From: Desulfuromonadaceae bacterium GWB2_53_15
Lineage (GTDB): Bacteria; Desulfobacterota; Desulfuromonadia; Geobacterales; Pseudopelobacteraceae
Length of the DNA: 5,855 nucleotides
Assembly: GCA_001824455.1 (NCBI GenBank)
Contig: MHXL01000126.1
Coordinates: 509-6,363, forward strand
Direction of reading: 5' to 3'
The position numbers and the translations under genes were made by a program. Position 1 is the stretch's first letter; every line of letters starts with the position of its first letter. Of this stretch, positions 1 to 4,524 are shown piece by piece. The notes under the pieces are model-generated. The model searched no databases. It worked only from the letters and a program-made list of their open reading frames with translations, and was not told the DNA's origin.

Positions 1-105
1 CTCATCAAGATCGTAGTACCAGTGCGGCCCTAACCCCATCGCGTCGCCGATAAAGGCGCCCATGACGGCGCCGGTTGCCCGATCGCGAATTGTGTCTGCA
101 CTCAT
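1..105 (-). CDS. ADP-ribosylglycohydrolase family protein (N-terminal 35 codons, cut by window edge)
   Basis: Reading leftward from the ATG at 105-103, the frame is open to the window edge. The peptide contains GAVMGAFIGDAMG at residues 12-24, which matches the N-terminal GA-x-x-GDA-x-G signature of the ADP-ribosylglycohydrolase (ARH / crystallin J1) family. In that family the Asp helps bind the metal pair. HWYYDLDE follows at 28-35, as in family members annotated crystallin J1-like. Family enzymes hydrolyse ADP-ribose from proteins or small molecules; the substrate here is unknown. A strong GAGGAGG Shine-Dalgarno lies at 111-117, five bases before the start. The start overlaps by 4 bp (ATGA) the stop of a 39-residue ORF upstream, suggesting translational coupling if that ORF is real. 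The catalytic domain is outside the window, so activity cannot be judged. Confidence 0.85.
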   Translation of the reverse strand, partial: MSADTIRDRATGAVMGAFIGDAMGLGPHWYYDLDE

Positions 106-221
106 GGCATCCTCCTCGGTTTTTTGTAGGGATCCACCAGAAAGGTGGCATCGATGACTACATCAACGCGTGTTGCCCTCAATGCCGAGTTAAAGTGGAC
201 CATCAGCCCCTCTGCCGACAT
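102..221 (-). CDS. Possible 39-residue ORF or remnant overlapping the ADP-ribosylglycohydrolase start
   Basis: A minus-strand frame starting at the ATG at 221-219 encodes 39 residues. It ends in a TGA that overlaps the next gene's ATG (ATGA at 105-102), the classical arrangement of coupled operon genes. The C-terminal half, VDVVIDATFLVDPYKKP at about residues 19-35, reads like ordinary protein. No good ribosome binding site precedes the first ATG. An in-frame ATG at 203-201 has AGGGG only three bases away. An in-frame TAG lies two codons upstream of the first ATG. It may be a true small protein, the 3' tail of a frameshifted older gene (the dioxygenase frame also stays open for 26 codons past its TAG), or chance. 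I do not recognise the sequence. Confidence 0.25.
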   Translation of the reverse strand: MSAEGLMVHFNSALRATRVDVVIDATFLVDPYKKPRRMP

Positions 222-271
222 GCACTACCGGCCGGCCCTTGATCGTGGCTCGCTCAATCCCGGCAACCTGT

Positions 272-733
272 CTATTCCGGCGCCAGGACCAGATCGAATG
301 TGGCTCTCTTTTTGTTGCGCTGCGGGTAATGCTGGCTGATCAGCCCGGCAAAGCCGCGCATGTCCACCAGGATATGGATATGGGGCGGACGTTGGCCATA
401 TGGCGCCGGAAAATCGGTTTCCAGGCGATAGCGCCCCTTGTTGTCGGCTATGATCGTGGCTCGGTGGGCATCGTCATAGGTTCCGTCCGTCCCCACCTGC
501 CAGAATTCGATGCGCGCGCCTGGGATGGGCCGGCAGTCAGTGGCGGAGCGAACCGTGCCCGAGAGGATATAGCCGCTGCCGATTTTGGTGCGTAGCGGCG
601 CGCCCGGCCGATAAAACGGGCCGATCTGGTCCCAGGGCGTCGGCCGGCACTTTTGGGCCGCACTAACCGGGGCGGCGATGAGGAACGATATGGCGATGGC
701 GCTGAACATGGCGCAGCGTGCGAAGAGGATCAT
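272..733 (-). CDS. Exported intradiol ring-cleavage dioxygenase (protocatechuate 3,4-dioxygenase-like)
   Basis: This 153-residue protein belongs to the intradiol dioxygenase family, non-haem Fe(III) enzymes that open catechol-type rings between the two hydroxyls. Residues 1-25 form a signal peptide with a hydrophobic core and a cleavage-like VSA-AQ, so the product should be periplasmic or secreted. GPFYRPGAP (38-46) is the usual entry motif; the core runs through CRPIPGARIEFWQ (67-79), GTYDD (84-88), GRYRLETDFP (100-109) and PPHIH (116-120). The expected iron ligands are Tyr86, Tyr112, His118 and His120, all present. It is shorter than PcaG/PcaH subunits and resembles the small stand-alone secreted branch, whose substrates are mostly undefined. 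An in-frame TAG lies four codons upstream of the ATG at 733, so no longer form is likely, but no clear Shine-Dalgarno is visible. An internal Met9 would remove the Arg of the signal n-region. Confidence 0.9.
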   Translation of the reverse strand: MILFARCAMFSAIAISFLIAAPVSAAQKCRPTPWDQIGPFYRPGAPLRTKIGSGYILSGTVRSATDCRPIPGARIEFWQVGTDGTYDDAHRATIIADNKGRYRLETDFPAPYGQRPPHIHILVDMRGFAGLISQHYPQRNKKRATFDLVLAPE

Positions 734-739
734 GTGGTA

Positions 740-768
740 ATTCTATCCGCAAATACGGGATCACACAA
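740..768 (-). promoter_or_regulatory. Putative promoter of the dioxygenase gene
   Basis: On the minus strand TTGTGT (768-763) and TAGAAT (745-740) are separated by exactly 17 bp. The -10 matches the consensus at five of six positions and the -35 at three. The -10 ends only six bases before the ATG, so a transcript from it would begin at or near the start codon. This agrees with the missing Shine-Dalgarno and suggests leaderless translation. The prediction is from sequence only. Confidence 0.4.
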
Positions 769-773
769 GTTCG

Positions 774-795
774 GATGGCCGTTTGGCCGTCTTTT
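774..795 (+). terminator. Possible intrinsic terminator or attenuator in the divergent spacer
   Basis: GATGGCC (774-780) and GGCCGTC (785-791) form a 7-bp stem with one G-U pair around a GTTT loop, followed by TTTT (792-795). It points along the plus strand, upstream of the cupin gene, yet no plus-strand gene precedes it. It might block antisense transcription from the dioxygenase side, act as a leader attenuator, or be incidental. Confidence 0.3.
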
Positions 796-813
796 AAGGT
801 TACGCATGACATT

Positions 814-842
814 CTTGGCATAGTGCGTAAACTGAAGTAAAA
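814..842 (+). promoter_or_regulatory. Weak putative promoter of the cupin gene
   Basis: TTGGCA (814-819) is a five-of-six -35 match. After 17 bp comes TAAAAA (837-842), a weak -10. Transcription would begin near 849, giving a leader of about 33 nt that includes the AAAAGGGGGAAA ribosome binding site (865-876). Confidence 0.25.
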
Positions 843-881
843 TGATTGTAGAAGTAGAATCCACAAAAGGGGGAAACTATC

Positions 882-1241
882 ATGGCAACTAAAGCTGAAT
901 TCAAAAACTTTCTCACCCCCGACGAAGTTCGGACCTTCAACCACGGCAAAGTGGAACTGGTCAACATCTCGGGTGGAACGATAGGCCGCCTGATTCTGGA
1001 GCCTGGGTGGCGCTGGTCCGAGGATGTGAAGCCGATCGCAGGCACCGAGTGGTGTACGGCCCCTCATTTCCAATATTTAGTCTCGGGTCGGTTGCATGTC
1101 AAAATGGCCGACGGAAACGAATTTGATCTGGGCCCGGGAGACGTTTCGAGTCTTCCTGCCGATCACGACGCTTGGGTAGTGGGGAATGAACCGGCTGTTC
1201 TGGTAGACTGGTTTGGTGCGGTCAATTACGCCAAGTCTTAG
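882..1241 (+). CDS. Small single-domain cupin protein
   Basis: This 119-residue protein has the conserved double-stranded beta-helix pattern of one cupin domain: PGWRW (41-45), PHFQYLVSGRLHV (61-73), the MADG turn (75-78), GPGDVSSLPADHDAWVVG (84-101) and a closing VLVDWFG strand. It matches a widespread family of stand-alone bacterial cupins. No enzymatic function is established for that family to my knowledge. Metal-binding potential is limited to His62 and His95; the full G-x5-H-x-H-x3-4-E-x6-G motif is not present, so a binding or sensory role is as likely as catalysis. The start is supported by a purine-rich GGGGG at 869-873, eight bases from the ATG. There is no signal peptide, so it is cytosolic. 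It is divergent from the dioxygenase; a functional link is possible but unsupported. Confidence 0.9.
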   Translation: MATKAEFKNFLTPDEVRTFNHGKVELVNISGGTIGRLILEPGWRWSEDVKPIAGTEWCTAPHFQYLVSGRLHVKMADGNEFDLGPGDVSSLPADHDAWVVGNEPAVLVDWFGAVNYAKS

Positions 1242-1340
1242 CAAGATACGCGTTGAACCACAAGATGTGCCCGGTACTTCATGGATTCACCCGTCAGCTC
1301 GATCCAGCAGGCATTTCGTACTGGCTGCCGACGCCATATC

Positions 1341-1354
1341 GTCCATAAATGGAC
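1341..1354. repeat. Short inverted repeat in the cupin / def-unit intergenic gap
   Basis: GTCCAT and ATGGAC flank an AA spacer, a perfect 6-bp dyad. It sits 100 bp past the cupin stop in the 278-bp gap (1242-1519) between convergent genes. I see no convincing gene in that gap: a 78-codon minus-strand frame across it lacks a ribosome binding site and has no recognisable protein character. The dyad could be a small operator or may be chance. Confidence 0.25.
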
Positions 1355-1443
1355 AGTTCGAAAAAATGAAGTATGCGGGAGGGTTGCCTTGAGCTGAAGC
1401 GGGGGCGTTGAGCAGTGGAGAATAGCGGGAGCAAATGGATAAT

Positions 1444-1464
1444 GCGGCCAATCGGCCGCCTTTT
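1444..1464. terminator. GC-rich hairpin between convergent genes, possible bidirectional terminator
   Basis: GCGGCC (1444-1449) and GGCCGC (1454-1459) pair perfectly around AATC and are followed on the plus strand by CTTTTG. The hairpin lies between the convergent cupin and def units. On the plus strand it is a modest intrinsic terminator, about 200 bp beyond the cupin stop. On the minus strand the following sequence (ATTATCC) is a poor T-run. Confidence 0.35.
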
Positions 1465-1484
1465 GAATTTAGTACGGTGCTTCC

Positions 1485-1502
1485 GGAATTCGACGGAATT
1501 CC
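1485..1502. repeat. GGAATTC inverted repeat just after the def unit
   Basis: GGAATTC (1485-1491) and GAATTCC (1496-1502) form a perfect 7-bp stem with a GACG loop, 18 bp beyond the stop of the 61-residue gene read on the minus strand. It lacks a T-run. It may stabilise the 3' end of the def transcript or act with the hairpin at 1444-1459 in termination. Confidence 0.35.
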
Positions 1503-1519
1503 TGTGAGAGTGTCCCTGA

Positions 1520-1705
1520 TTACCCGTCATTTTTTCGTGTGTAGAACCCGATCAAAAACTCGGCATCCCGAGGAGAGAGATCGAACTTGAAGATCGCTTC
1601 CTGGATAAGCGGCAGAAGGCGCTGGTCCGGGTTTTCCATAAGGTTGGCGGATATCCATTTGACGGCGCGGCGCAGGTCTTCTCCATCCGGCAGCAATTCA
1701 TGCAT
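1520..1705 (-). CDS. Small conserved-looking protein coupled to peptide deformylase
   Basis: This 61-residue acidic/basic protein has no signal peptide or membrane segment. It begins MHELLPDGEDLRRAVKWIS and looks fully helical: about residues 9-22, 30-40 and 45-56, the last containing DLSPRDAEFLIGFY. I have an impression of similar HELLPDGE small proteins in other proteobacteria but can name no function. Its ATG lies inside the 3' end of def, overlapping by 8 bp in another frame, so the two are co-transcribed and probably translationally coupled. A GAGGAG at 1722-1717, 11 bases before the start and inside def, is a usable ribosome binding site. Well-patterned helices, the ribosome site and the overlap together make it a real gene. 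Its role is unknown. Confidence 0.75.
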   Translation of the reverse strand: MHELLPDGEDLRRAVKWISANLMENPDQRLLPLIQEAIFKFDLSPRDAEFLIGFYTRKNDG

Positions 1706-2231
1706 GGCTTTGCAGGCTCCTCACATATTCCTTTTCAGTAAATAAATCCCGCGTATCCTCAATTCGGTCGATAAACAGGATCCCCTGAATATGGTCGAAC
1801 TCGTGTTGGAAAACCCTGGCGAGAAAATCCGTATACTCCTCTTCCCGCAACTCACCCTTCCGGTTCAGATAACGCACGCCGAGCCGAGTATATCGGGGGA
1901 CGAGGCCTCGCAAGCCGGGAATGCTGAGACACCCTTCCCACCCCTTCTCCGTAGCGTCCCAAACACGGAGAATTTCCGGATTTATCATCGCCTTCGGTTC
2001 CATCAGCGGGGCATTGGGGTAGCGCGGGTTCGGTTGCGATGCAACGATGAAAAGGGAAAGCGACTCAAACACCTGCGGTGCGGCGATCCCCACGCCGTTG
2101 GCATCCGCTGCGGTCACCAGCATGTCGTCGATCAGCGCCTGGATGTACGGTGCTTGAGGGTCGATGATCTTCTGCGCTACCTCCCGCAGTATCGGCTGCC
2201 CTAATTGGGCTATTTGCCTGAGAATCGGCAT
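1698..2231 (-). CDS. def: Peptide deformylase
   Basis: This 177-residue enzyme removes the N-formyl group from the initiator methionine of nascent proteins, a cytosolic step at the ribosome exit. All three deformylase motifs are present: GVGIAAPQ (46-53), EGCLS (99-103) with metal-ligand Cys101, and QHEFDH (142-147) with metal ligands His143 and His147 and catalytic Glu144. Length is normal for a bacterial type I enzyme. The start is supported by AAGGAG at 2243-2238, six bases before the ATG. The gene is not followed by fmt, as the housekeeping copy often is, but by a 61-residue unknown protein overlapping it by 8 bp, so it could be a second, accessory deformylase. A def symbol is safe at family level; housekeeping status is inference. 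Confidence 0.97.
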   Translation of the reverse strand: MPILRQIAQLGQPILREVAQKIIDPQAPYIQALIDDMLVTAADANGVGIAAPQVFESLSLFIVASQPNPRYPNAPLMEPKAMINPEILRVWDATEKGWEGCLSIPGLRGLVPRYTRLGVRYLNRKGELREEEYTDFLARVFQHEFDHIQGILFIDRIEDTRDLFTEKEYVRSLQSHA

Positions 2232-2253
2232 TTCCGTCTCCTTTTTATTATGT

Positions 2254-2282
2254 ATTATACTCCAAAAAGCATGTCAGGTTCC
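2254..2282 (-). promoter_or_regulatory. Putative promoter of the def unit
   Basis: A perfect TATAAT lies at 2259-2254 on the minus strand, 11 bases before the AAGGAG of def. The -35 at 17-bp spacing (2282-2277, GGAACC) is poor. A better-looking CTGACA (2277-2272) is only 12 bp away, too close. Only the -10 is persuasive. Confidence 0.45.
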
Positions 2283-2312
2283 CTGAAGAAAAAACTTTTC
2301 GGGAAGTGTCCC

Positions 2313-2335
2313 CTGGGATTCCCAGTAGTTTTTTT
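2313..2335 (+). terminator. Hairpin plus T-run upstream of the microprotein gene
   Basis: CTGGG (2313-2317) and CCCAG (2321-2325) form a stem around ATT, followed by TAG and seven T (2329-2335). It resembles a compact intrinsic terminator on the plus strand, but only the def promoter region (minus strand) lies upstream. A competing pairing of GGGAA (2301-2305) with TTCCC (2319-2323) is possible. It may insulate the microprotein promoter from antisense transcription, or attenuate a longer leader. Confidence 0.4.
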
Positions 2336-2355
2336 ATCCTTATAAGGGTTATAAT
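2326..2355 (+). promoter_or_regulatory. Putative promoter of the microprotein gene with palindromic spacer
   Basis: TATAAT at 2350-2355 is a perfect -10. The -35 region at 2326-2332 (TAGTTTT) is poor, suggesting an activated or alternative-factor promoter. Between them sits CCTTATAAGG (2338-2347), a perfect 10-bp palindrome that could be an operator. Transcription would start near 2362, giving a leader of about 58 nt that contains the hairpin at 2373-2400. Confidence 0.35.
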
Positions 2356-2372
2356 TCAATTAAAGAGAGAGT

Positions 2373-2400
2373 CATATCAGCGTTGGTTAAAGCTGATATG
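2373..2400 (+). promoter_or_regulatory. Leader hairpin just before the microprotein ribosome binding site
   Basis: CATATCAGC (2373-2381) and GCTGATATG (2392-2400) form a perfect 9-bp stem with a 10-nt loop (2382-2391). It ends six bases before the GGAGGTG at 2407-2413. As RNA it could protect the 5' end or present the ribosome site; as DNA it could be a dyad operator. No T-run follows, so it is not a terminator. I recognise no riboswitch class. Confidence 0.45.
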
Positions 2401-2419
2401 GGGAATGGAGGTGTTAATC

Positions 2420-2533
2420 ATGGCAACAACTATTATGATTATTTATCTATTATTGCTTGCAATTACCATCCTTCCGTTGCTTGGTAAGAGCCATACTGAA
2501 CATCATACGGACTTGATGGCGGGCGATGAATGA
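2420..2533 (+). CDS. 37-residue single-pass membrane microprotein
   Basis: The start at 2420 is preceded by GGAGGTG (2407-2413) with six-base spacing, far better than the upstream in-frame ATG at 2306, which lies in the hairpin/T-run leader and has no ribosome site. The protein has one hydrophobic segment (about residues 5-22, rich in Ile and Leu) and a short soluble tail, GKSHTEHHTDLMAGDE, with three His and several acidic residues. This fits an inner-membrane microprotein of the kind that serves as a small subunit or regulator of membrane complexes. I cannot assign it to KdpF, CydX or another named family. It is a single-gene unit with its own leader and a strong terminator 38 bp after the stop. 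The histidine-rich tail hints at metal binding, which is speculation. Confidence 0.7.
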   Translation: MATTIMIIYLLLLAITILPLLGKSHTEHHTDLMAGDE

Positions 2534-2571
2534 GACGATCAGTTAACGCAGCCATCACTTGCAGACAGCAT

Positions 2572-2602
2572 AAAAAAGGCGACCGAAATGGCCGCCTTTT
2601 TT
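2572..2602 (+). terminator. Strong intrinsic terminator of the microprotein gene
   Basis: AAAAAAGGCG (2572-2581) pairs perfectly with CGCCTTTTTT (2593-2602). Inside, an A-C mismatch is followed by two more G-C pairs closing a GAAAT loop. The A-run and T-run make it potentially bidirectional. It lies 38 bp beyond the microprotein stop and directly abuts the MITE-like unit. Confidence 0.85.
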
Positions 2603-2605
2603 AGT

Positions 2606-2812
2606 AAATAATTCGTTATTATCACCCAAACAAAGGCAGAATTTATTGCACGCGGATCAAATCTGCTAAATTCTGATAAAGGCAGATTTAAAGACCTTTA
2701 TTCTAAGTCCTAAAGTTATCACTAATCCGATTTTATCCGATTCGATCAGATTTTATCCGCGTGCAATGTTTTTGAAGTGCTACCTTTGTTTTGGTTATAG
2801 CTCCGAAATAAT
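2606..2812. mobile_element. MITE-like palindromic non-coding element with possible 7-bp target duplication
   Basis: No gene lies in this stretch. Instead, two ends mirror each other. ATTGCACGCGGAT-C-AAATCTG (2645-2665) matches the reverse complement of 2747-2767 at 20 of 21 positions. Further out, CCCAAACAAAGGCAG (2625-2639) mirrors the reverse complement of CTACCTTTGTTTTGG (2780-2794) with one gap and few mismatches. AAATAAT occurs directly outside both ends (2606-2612 and 2806-2812), a candidate target-site duplication. The interior has a second dyad, AAATCTGC/GCAGATTT (2659-2666 and 2682-2689), and an 11-bp direct repeat GATTTTATCCG (2729-2739 and 2749-2759). This is the architecture of a miniature inverted-repeat element or a structured repeat unit; no transposase is in the window. 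The AT-rich flanks make a chance 7-mer match possible. Confidence 0.5.
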
Positions 2813-2837
2813 ATGACCGGAATTCCGCTCCTTTACT

Positions 2838-3359
2838 TCATCTTTTCCGATGTTTCTTGCCTTGCGTGCCTGGTGCTGTGGCAGCAGGCTTGAACTCAGG
2901 TTCGTAGCCCACAATGAAGCTGGTACTGACGGTGTTGCGCATACTCAGAAAATGCGCGTTGTTGTTATCAAACGGGCAGATGGGCAGACTGCAAGGTTCG
3001 AAGCCGAATCGTTGATAATAGCCTGGTTCGCCCAGTACAAACAGAGGCTGGCTTTTGATCGCCTCCTGCCGCAGGGCAAACCGAAGCAGTTCCGAGCCCA
3101 CCCCTTGCCTTTGAAAGTCGGGCGCTACGGCCATGGGCGCCAGATGCAAGCCGCAGATTTCATTGCCATGATAGGCATGGGAAAAGGCGATGTAGGCGAT
3201 GGCCTTGTTGACATGAATACAGATCCATTCGTGCATGGTTCTGCCGTTCTCGTGGAGTTTCTGCACCAGCGCGGCTTCGTAGGCACTGCCGGGAAAAGCG
3301 CGCTGTAGCAGGGCATAAACCTTGGGGCGGTTCTCGATCGATAATTTCTGTATTTTCAT
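2838..3359 (-). CDS. GNAT family N-acetyltransferase (YhbS-like)
   Basis: This 173-residue cytosolic protein belongs to the GNAT superfamily, which transfers acetyl from acetyl-CoA to an amine. Motif A is clear: the beta-4 strand LAPMAVAP (73-80), then the pyrophosphate-binding loop QRQGVGS (83-89) and the following helix. Motif B is FVLGEPGYYQRFGFEP (107-122), characteristic of the COG3153/YhbS-like branch. The N-terminal third carries the variable acceptor-binding region. The tail from about 155 is Pro/Ala/Lys-rich and ends GKKHRKR, a basic extension beyond the core fold. The acceptor is unknown. The start at 3359 has a weak GGAAG (3369-3365) five bases away. It stands alone, with its stop 26 bp from the edge of the palindromic element, whose hairpins may end its transcript. 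Confidence 0.93.
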   Translation of the reverse strand: MKIQKLSIENRPKVYALLQRAFPGSAYEAALVQKLHENGRTMHEWICIHVNKAIAYIAFSHAYHGNEICGLHLAPMAVAPDFQRQGVGSELLRFALRQEAIKSQPLFVLGEPGYYQRFGFEPCSLPICPFDNNNAHFLSMRNTVSTSFIVGYEPEFKPAATAPGTQGKKHRKR

Positions 3360-3409
3360 AATGGCTTCCGGTAACGATTCAAGTAAGTTGAGACGTTGCT
3401 ATCAAACGA

Positions 3410-3439
3410 AAAACCGCTTCATCAGTCAAATGCGGTTTT
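3410..3439. terminator. AAAACCGC / GCGGTTTT hairpin between divergent genes
   Basis: AAAACCGC (3410-3417) and GCGGTTTT (3432-3439) form a perfect 8-bp stem with a 14-nt loop, carrying A and T tracts as a bidirectional intrinsic terminator does. It lies between the divergent GNAT (minus) and MipA-like (plus) genes, where no upstream gene needs ending. It may mark the end of a gene since lost, or insulate the two promoters. Confidence 0.4.
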
Positions 3440-3553
3440 ATCTATAGAGACTTATTTTATGTCACTACCGTTGTCATATTGTCAACGCCTGGTGCGTAAA
3501 GACGGACAAAACAACCAAATGCAAAGCTTGCGGCCCTTCCAAACAGTATGGCC

Positions 3554-3581
3554 GCGACAATCATCAATCCCGTGGTATAAT
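3554..3581 (+). promoter_or_regulatory. Putative promoter of the MipA-like gene
   Basis: A perfect TATAAT (3576-3581) is preceded by TGG (3573-3575), an extended -10. GCGACA (3554-3559) at 16-bp spacing matches the -35 at four of six positions. Transcription would start near 3588, leaving a leader of about 37 nt that includes AAGGAG (3611-3616). This is the most convincing promoter in the window. Confidence 0.6.
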
Positions 3582-3624
3582 TTTGCCTCCTGCTTCTTAC
3601 ACTCTCCGATAAGGAGTATTTTTC

Positions 3625-4482
3625 ATGATTGCCAAGTATGGTCTTTCGGTCATTGCCGTTTTTACTTTTCTACTTGGTGTGAAAGCGCAGGCAGAAGATA
3701 CAGATCCCAATGGAGTATCCACCAGGCCCCTCTGGGAGTTGAGCGCAGTGGCGGGTGGCATTTATTCCCCGGATTACCCGGCTGCTGATAAAAATTCACT
3801 ACACGGACTGGCTCTGCCTTATCTGATCTATCGCGGAGATTTCTTTCGCATGGGCAGAGATAGTATTGCGAAGGGCGTTTTCATTGAAAATGATTATACA
3901 GAACTCAATGTGAGTTTAGCAGCTTCCTTTAATGCGAATTCCAGCGAGAATAACGCGCGGCGAGGTATGCCGGATTTGGATTATCTTGCTGAAATCGGCC
4001 CCCAGTTGAAGATTAAGATTGGAGAGTTGTACGGCGGTAAAACTGAATTACAACTGCCTGTTCGTGCAGTATTTTCCACCGATTTTGGCAGGATCGATCA
4101 AAGAGGCTGGCACTTCAATCCCAAAGTTTCCCACGAGCGAAAAAACATTTTCAATTCCAGCATCGATATGAGCAGCTCTATCGGCTCCAGTTTTGCTACG
4201 AAAAAACTGCATGAATATTTTTACCGGGTCGAACCGCGGTTTGCGACGGCAACTCGCCCGGCGTATGAAGCTGACGGCGGTTATCTAGGCAGTGATATTA
4301 CACTTGGGTTGTCTTATGGCATAACGGATCGAGTTCGGGCCTATGCCGGCTGGCGGGTGGGGTATTACGGCGGTTCGGCGAATGAGGAGAGCCCCTTGTT
4401 TCGACAAAAAGTGAACTCTTCTATCTATGTTGGCTTTACATGGTCGATCTATCAAAGCAAAACACTCGCCGTCTCCAATTGA
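3625..4482 (+). CDS. MipA/OmpV family outer-membrane protein
   Basis: This 285-residue protein has a Sec signal peptide (about 1-23, cleavage AQA-ED) and the landmarks of the MipA/OmpV family: WELS-AVAGG near 37-45, PDYPAAD (49-55), LPYLIYRGDFFR (64-75), the family-typical ARRGMPDLDYLAEIGP (111-126), LPVRAVFSTD (144-153), FYRVEP (199-204) and terminal amphipathic strands ending YVGFTWSI (268-275). It is expected to be a beta-barrel in the outer membrane. E. coli MipA is linked to murein-synthesising/hydrolysing complexes and OmpV is a Vibrio outer-membrane protein; the precise role here cannot be read from sequence. A ten-residue polar tail follows the last aromatic strand, unlike the usual terminal Phe of barrels. 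AAGGAG eight bases before the ATG supports the start. It is monocistronic and converges on the next gene 42 bp away. Confidence 0.92.
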   Translation: MIAKYGLSVIAVFTFLLGVKAQAEDTDPNGVSTRPLWELSAVAGGIYSPDYPAADKNSLHGLALPYLIYRGDFFRMGRDSIAKGVFIENDYTELNVSLAASFNANSSENNARRGMPDLDYLAEIGPQLKIKIGELYGGKTELQLPVRAVFSTDFGRIDQRGWHFNPKVSHERKNIFNSSIDMSSSIGSSFATKKLHEYFYRVEPRFATATRPAYEADGGYLGSDITLGLSYGITDRVRAYAGWRVGYYGGSANEESPLFRQKVNSSIYVGFTWSIYQSKTLAVSN

Positions 4483-4524
4483 TCCGAGACTCTCCGCCCT
4501 TTTGCCGGCCCCCCGCGCCGATCA

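Noticed and set aside
239..595. 118-codon plus-strand frame
   Set aside because: It lies antisense to the dioxygenase, which has signature motifs and a signal peptide; the plus-strand peptide has no protein character or ribosome site.
663..1073. 136-codon minus-strand frame across the cupin start
   Set aside because: It runs over the dioxygenase/cupin spacer and antisense to the cupin coding region; no ribosome site and no recognisable motif.
1294..1530. 78-codon minus-strand frame downstream of the 61-residue gene
   Set aside because: It crosses two hairpins, lacks a Shine-Dalgarno and has a composition typical of random translation.
1791..2204. 137-codon plus-strand frame
   Set aside because: It is antisense to def, whose three catalytic motifs establish the true strand.
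2311..2321. CCCTGGGATTC shared with 5472-5482
   Set aside because: It is one 11-base match with unrelated surroundings, and the second copy lacks the hairpin partner; chance is adequate.
2306..2419. Upstream extension of the microprotein from the ATG at 2306
   Set aside because: This would translate through the hairpin, T-run, -10 element and leader stem; the ATG at 2420 has a well-spaced GGAGGTG.
2818..2827. CGGAATTCCG palindrome after the GNAT gene
   Set aside because: It is an isolated 10-bp palindrome with no loop room and no T-run; no role can be supported.
2850..3308. 152-codon plus-strand frame
   Set aside because: It is antisense to the GNAT acetyltransferase, which has clear motifs A and B.
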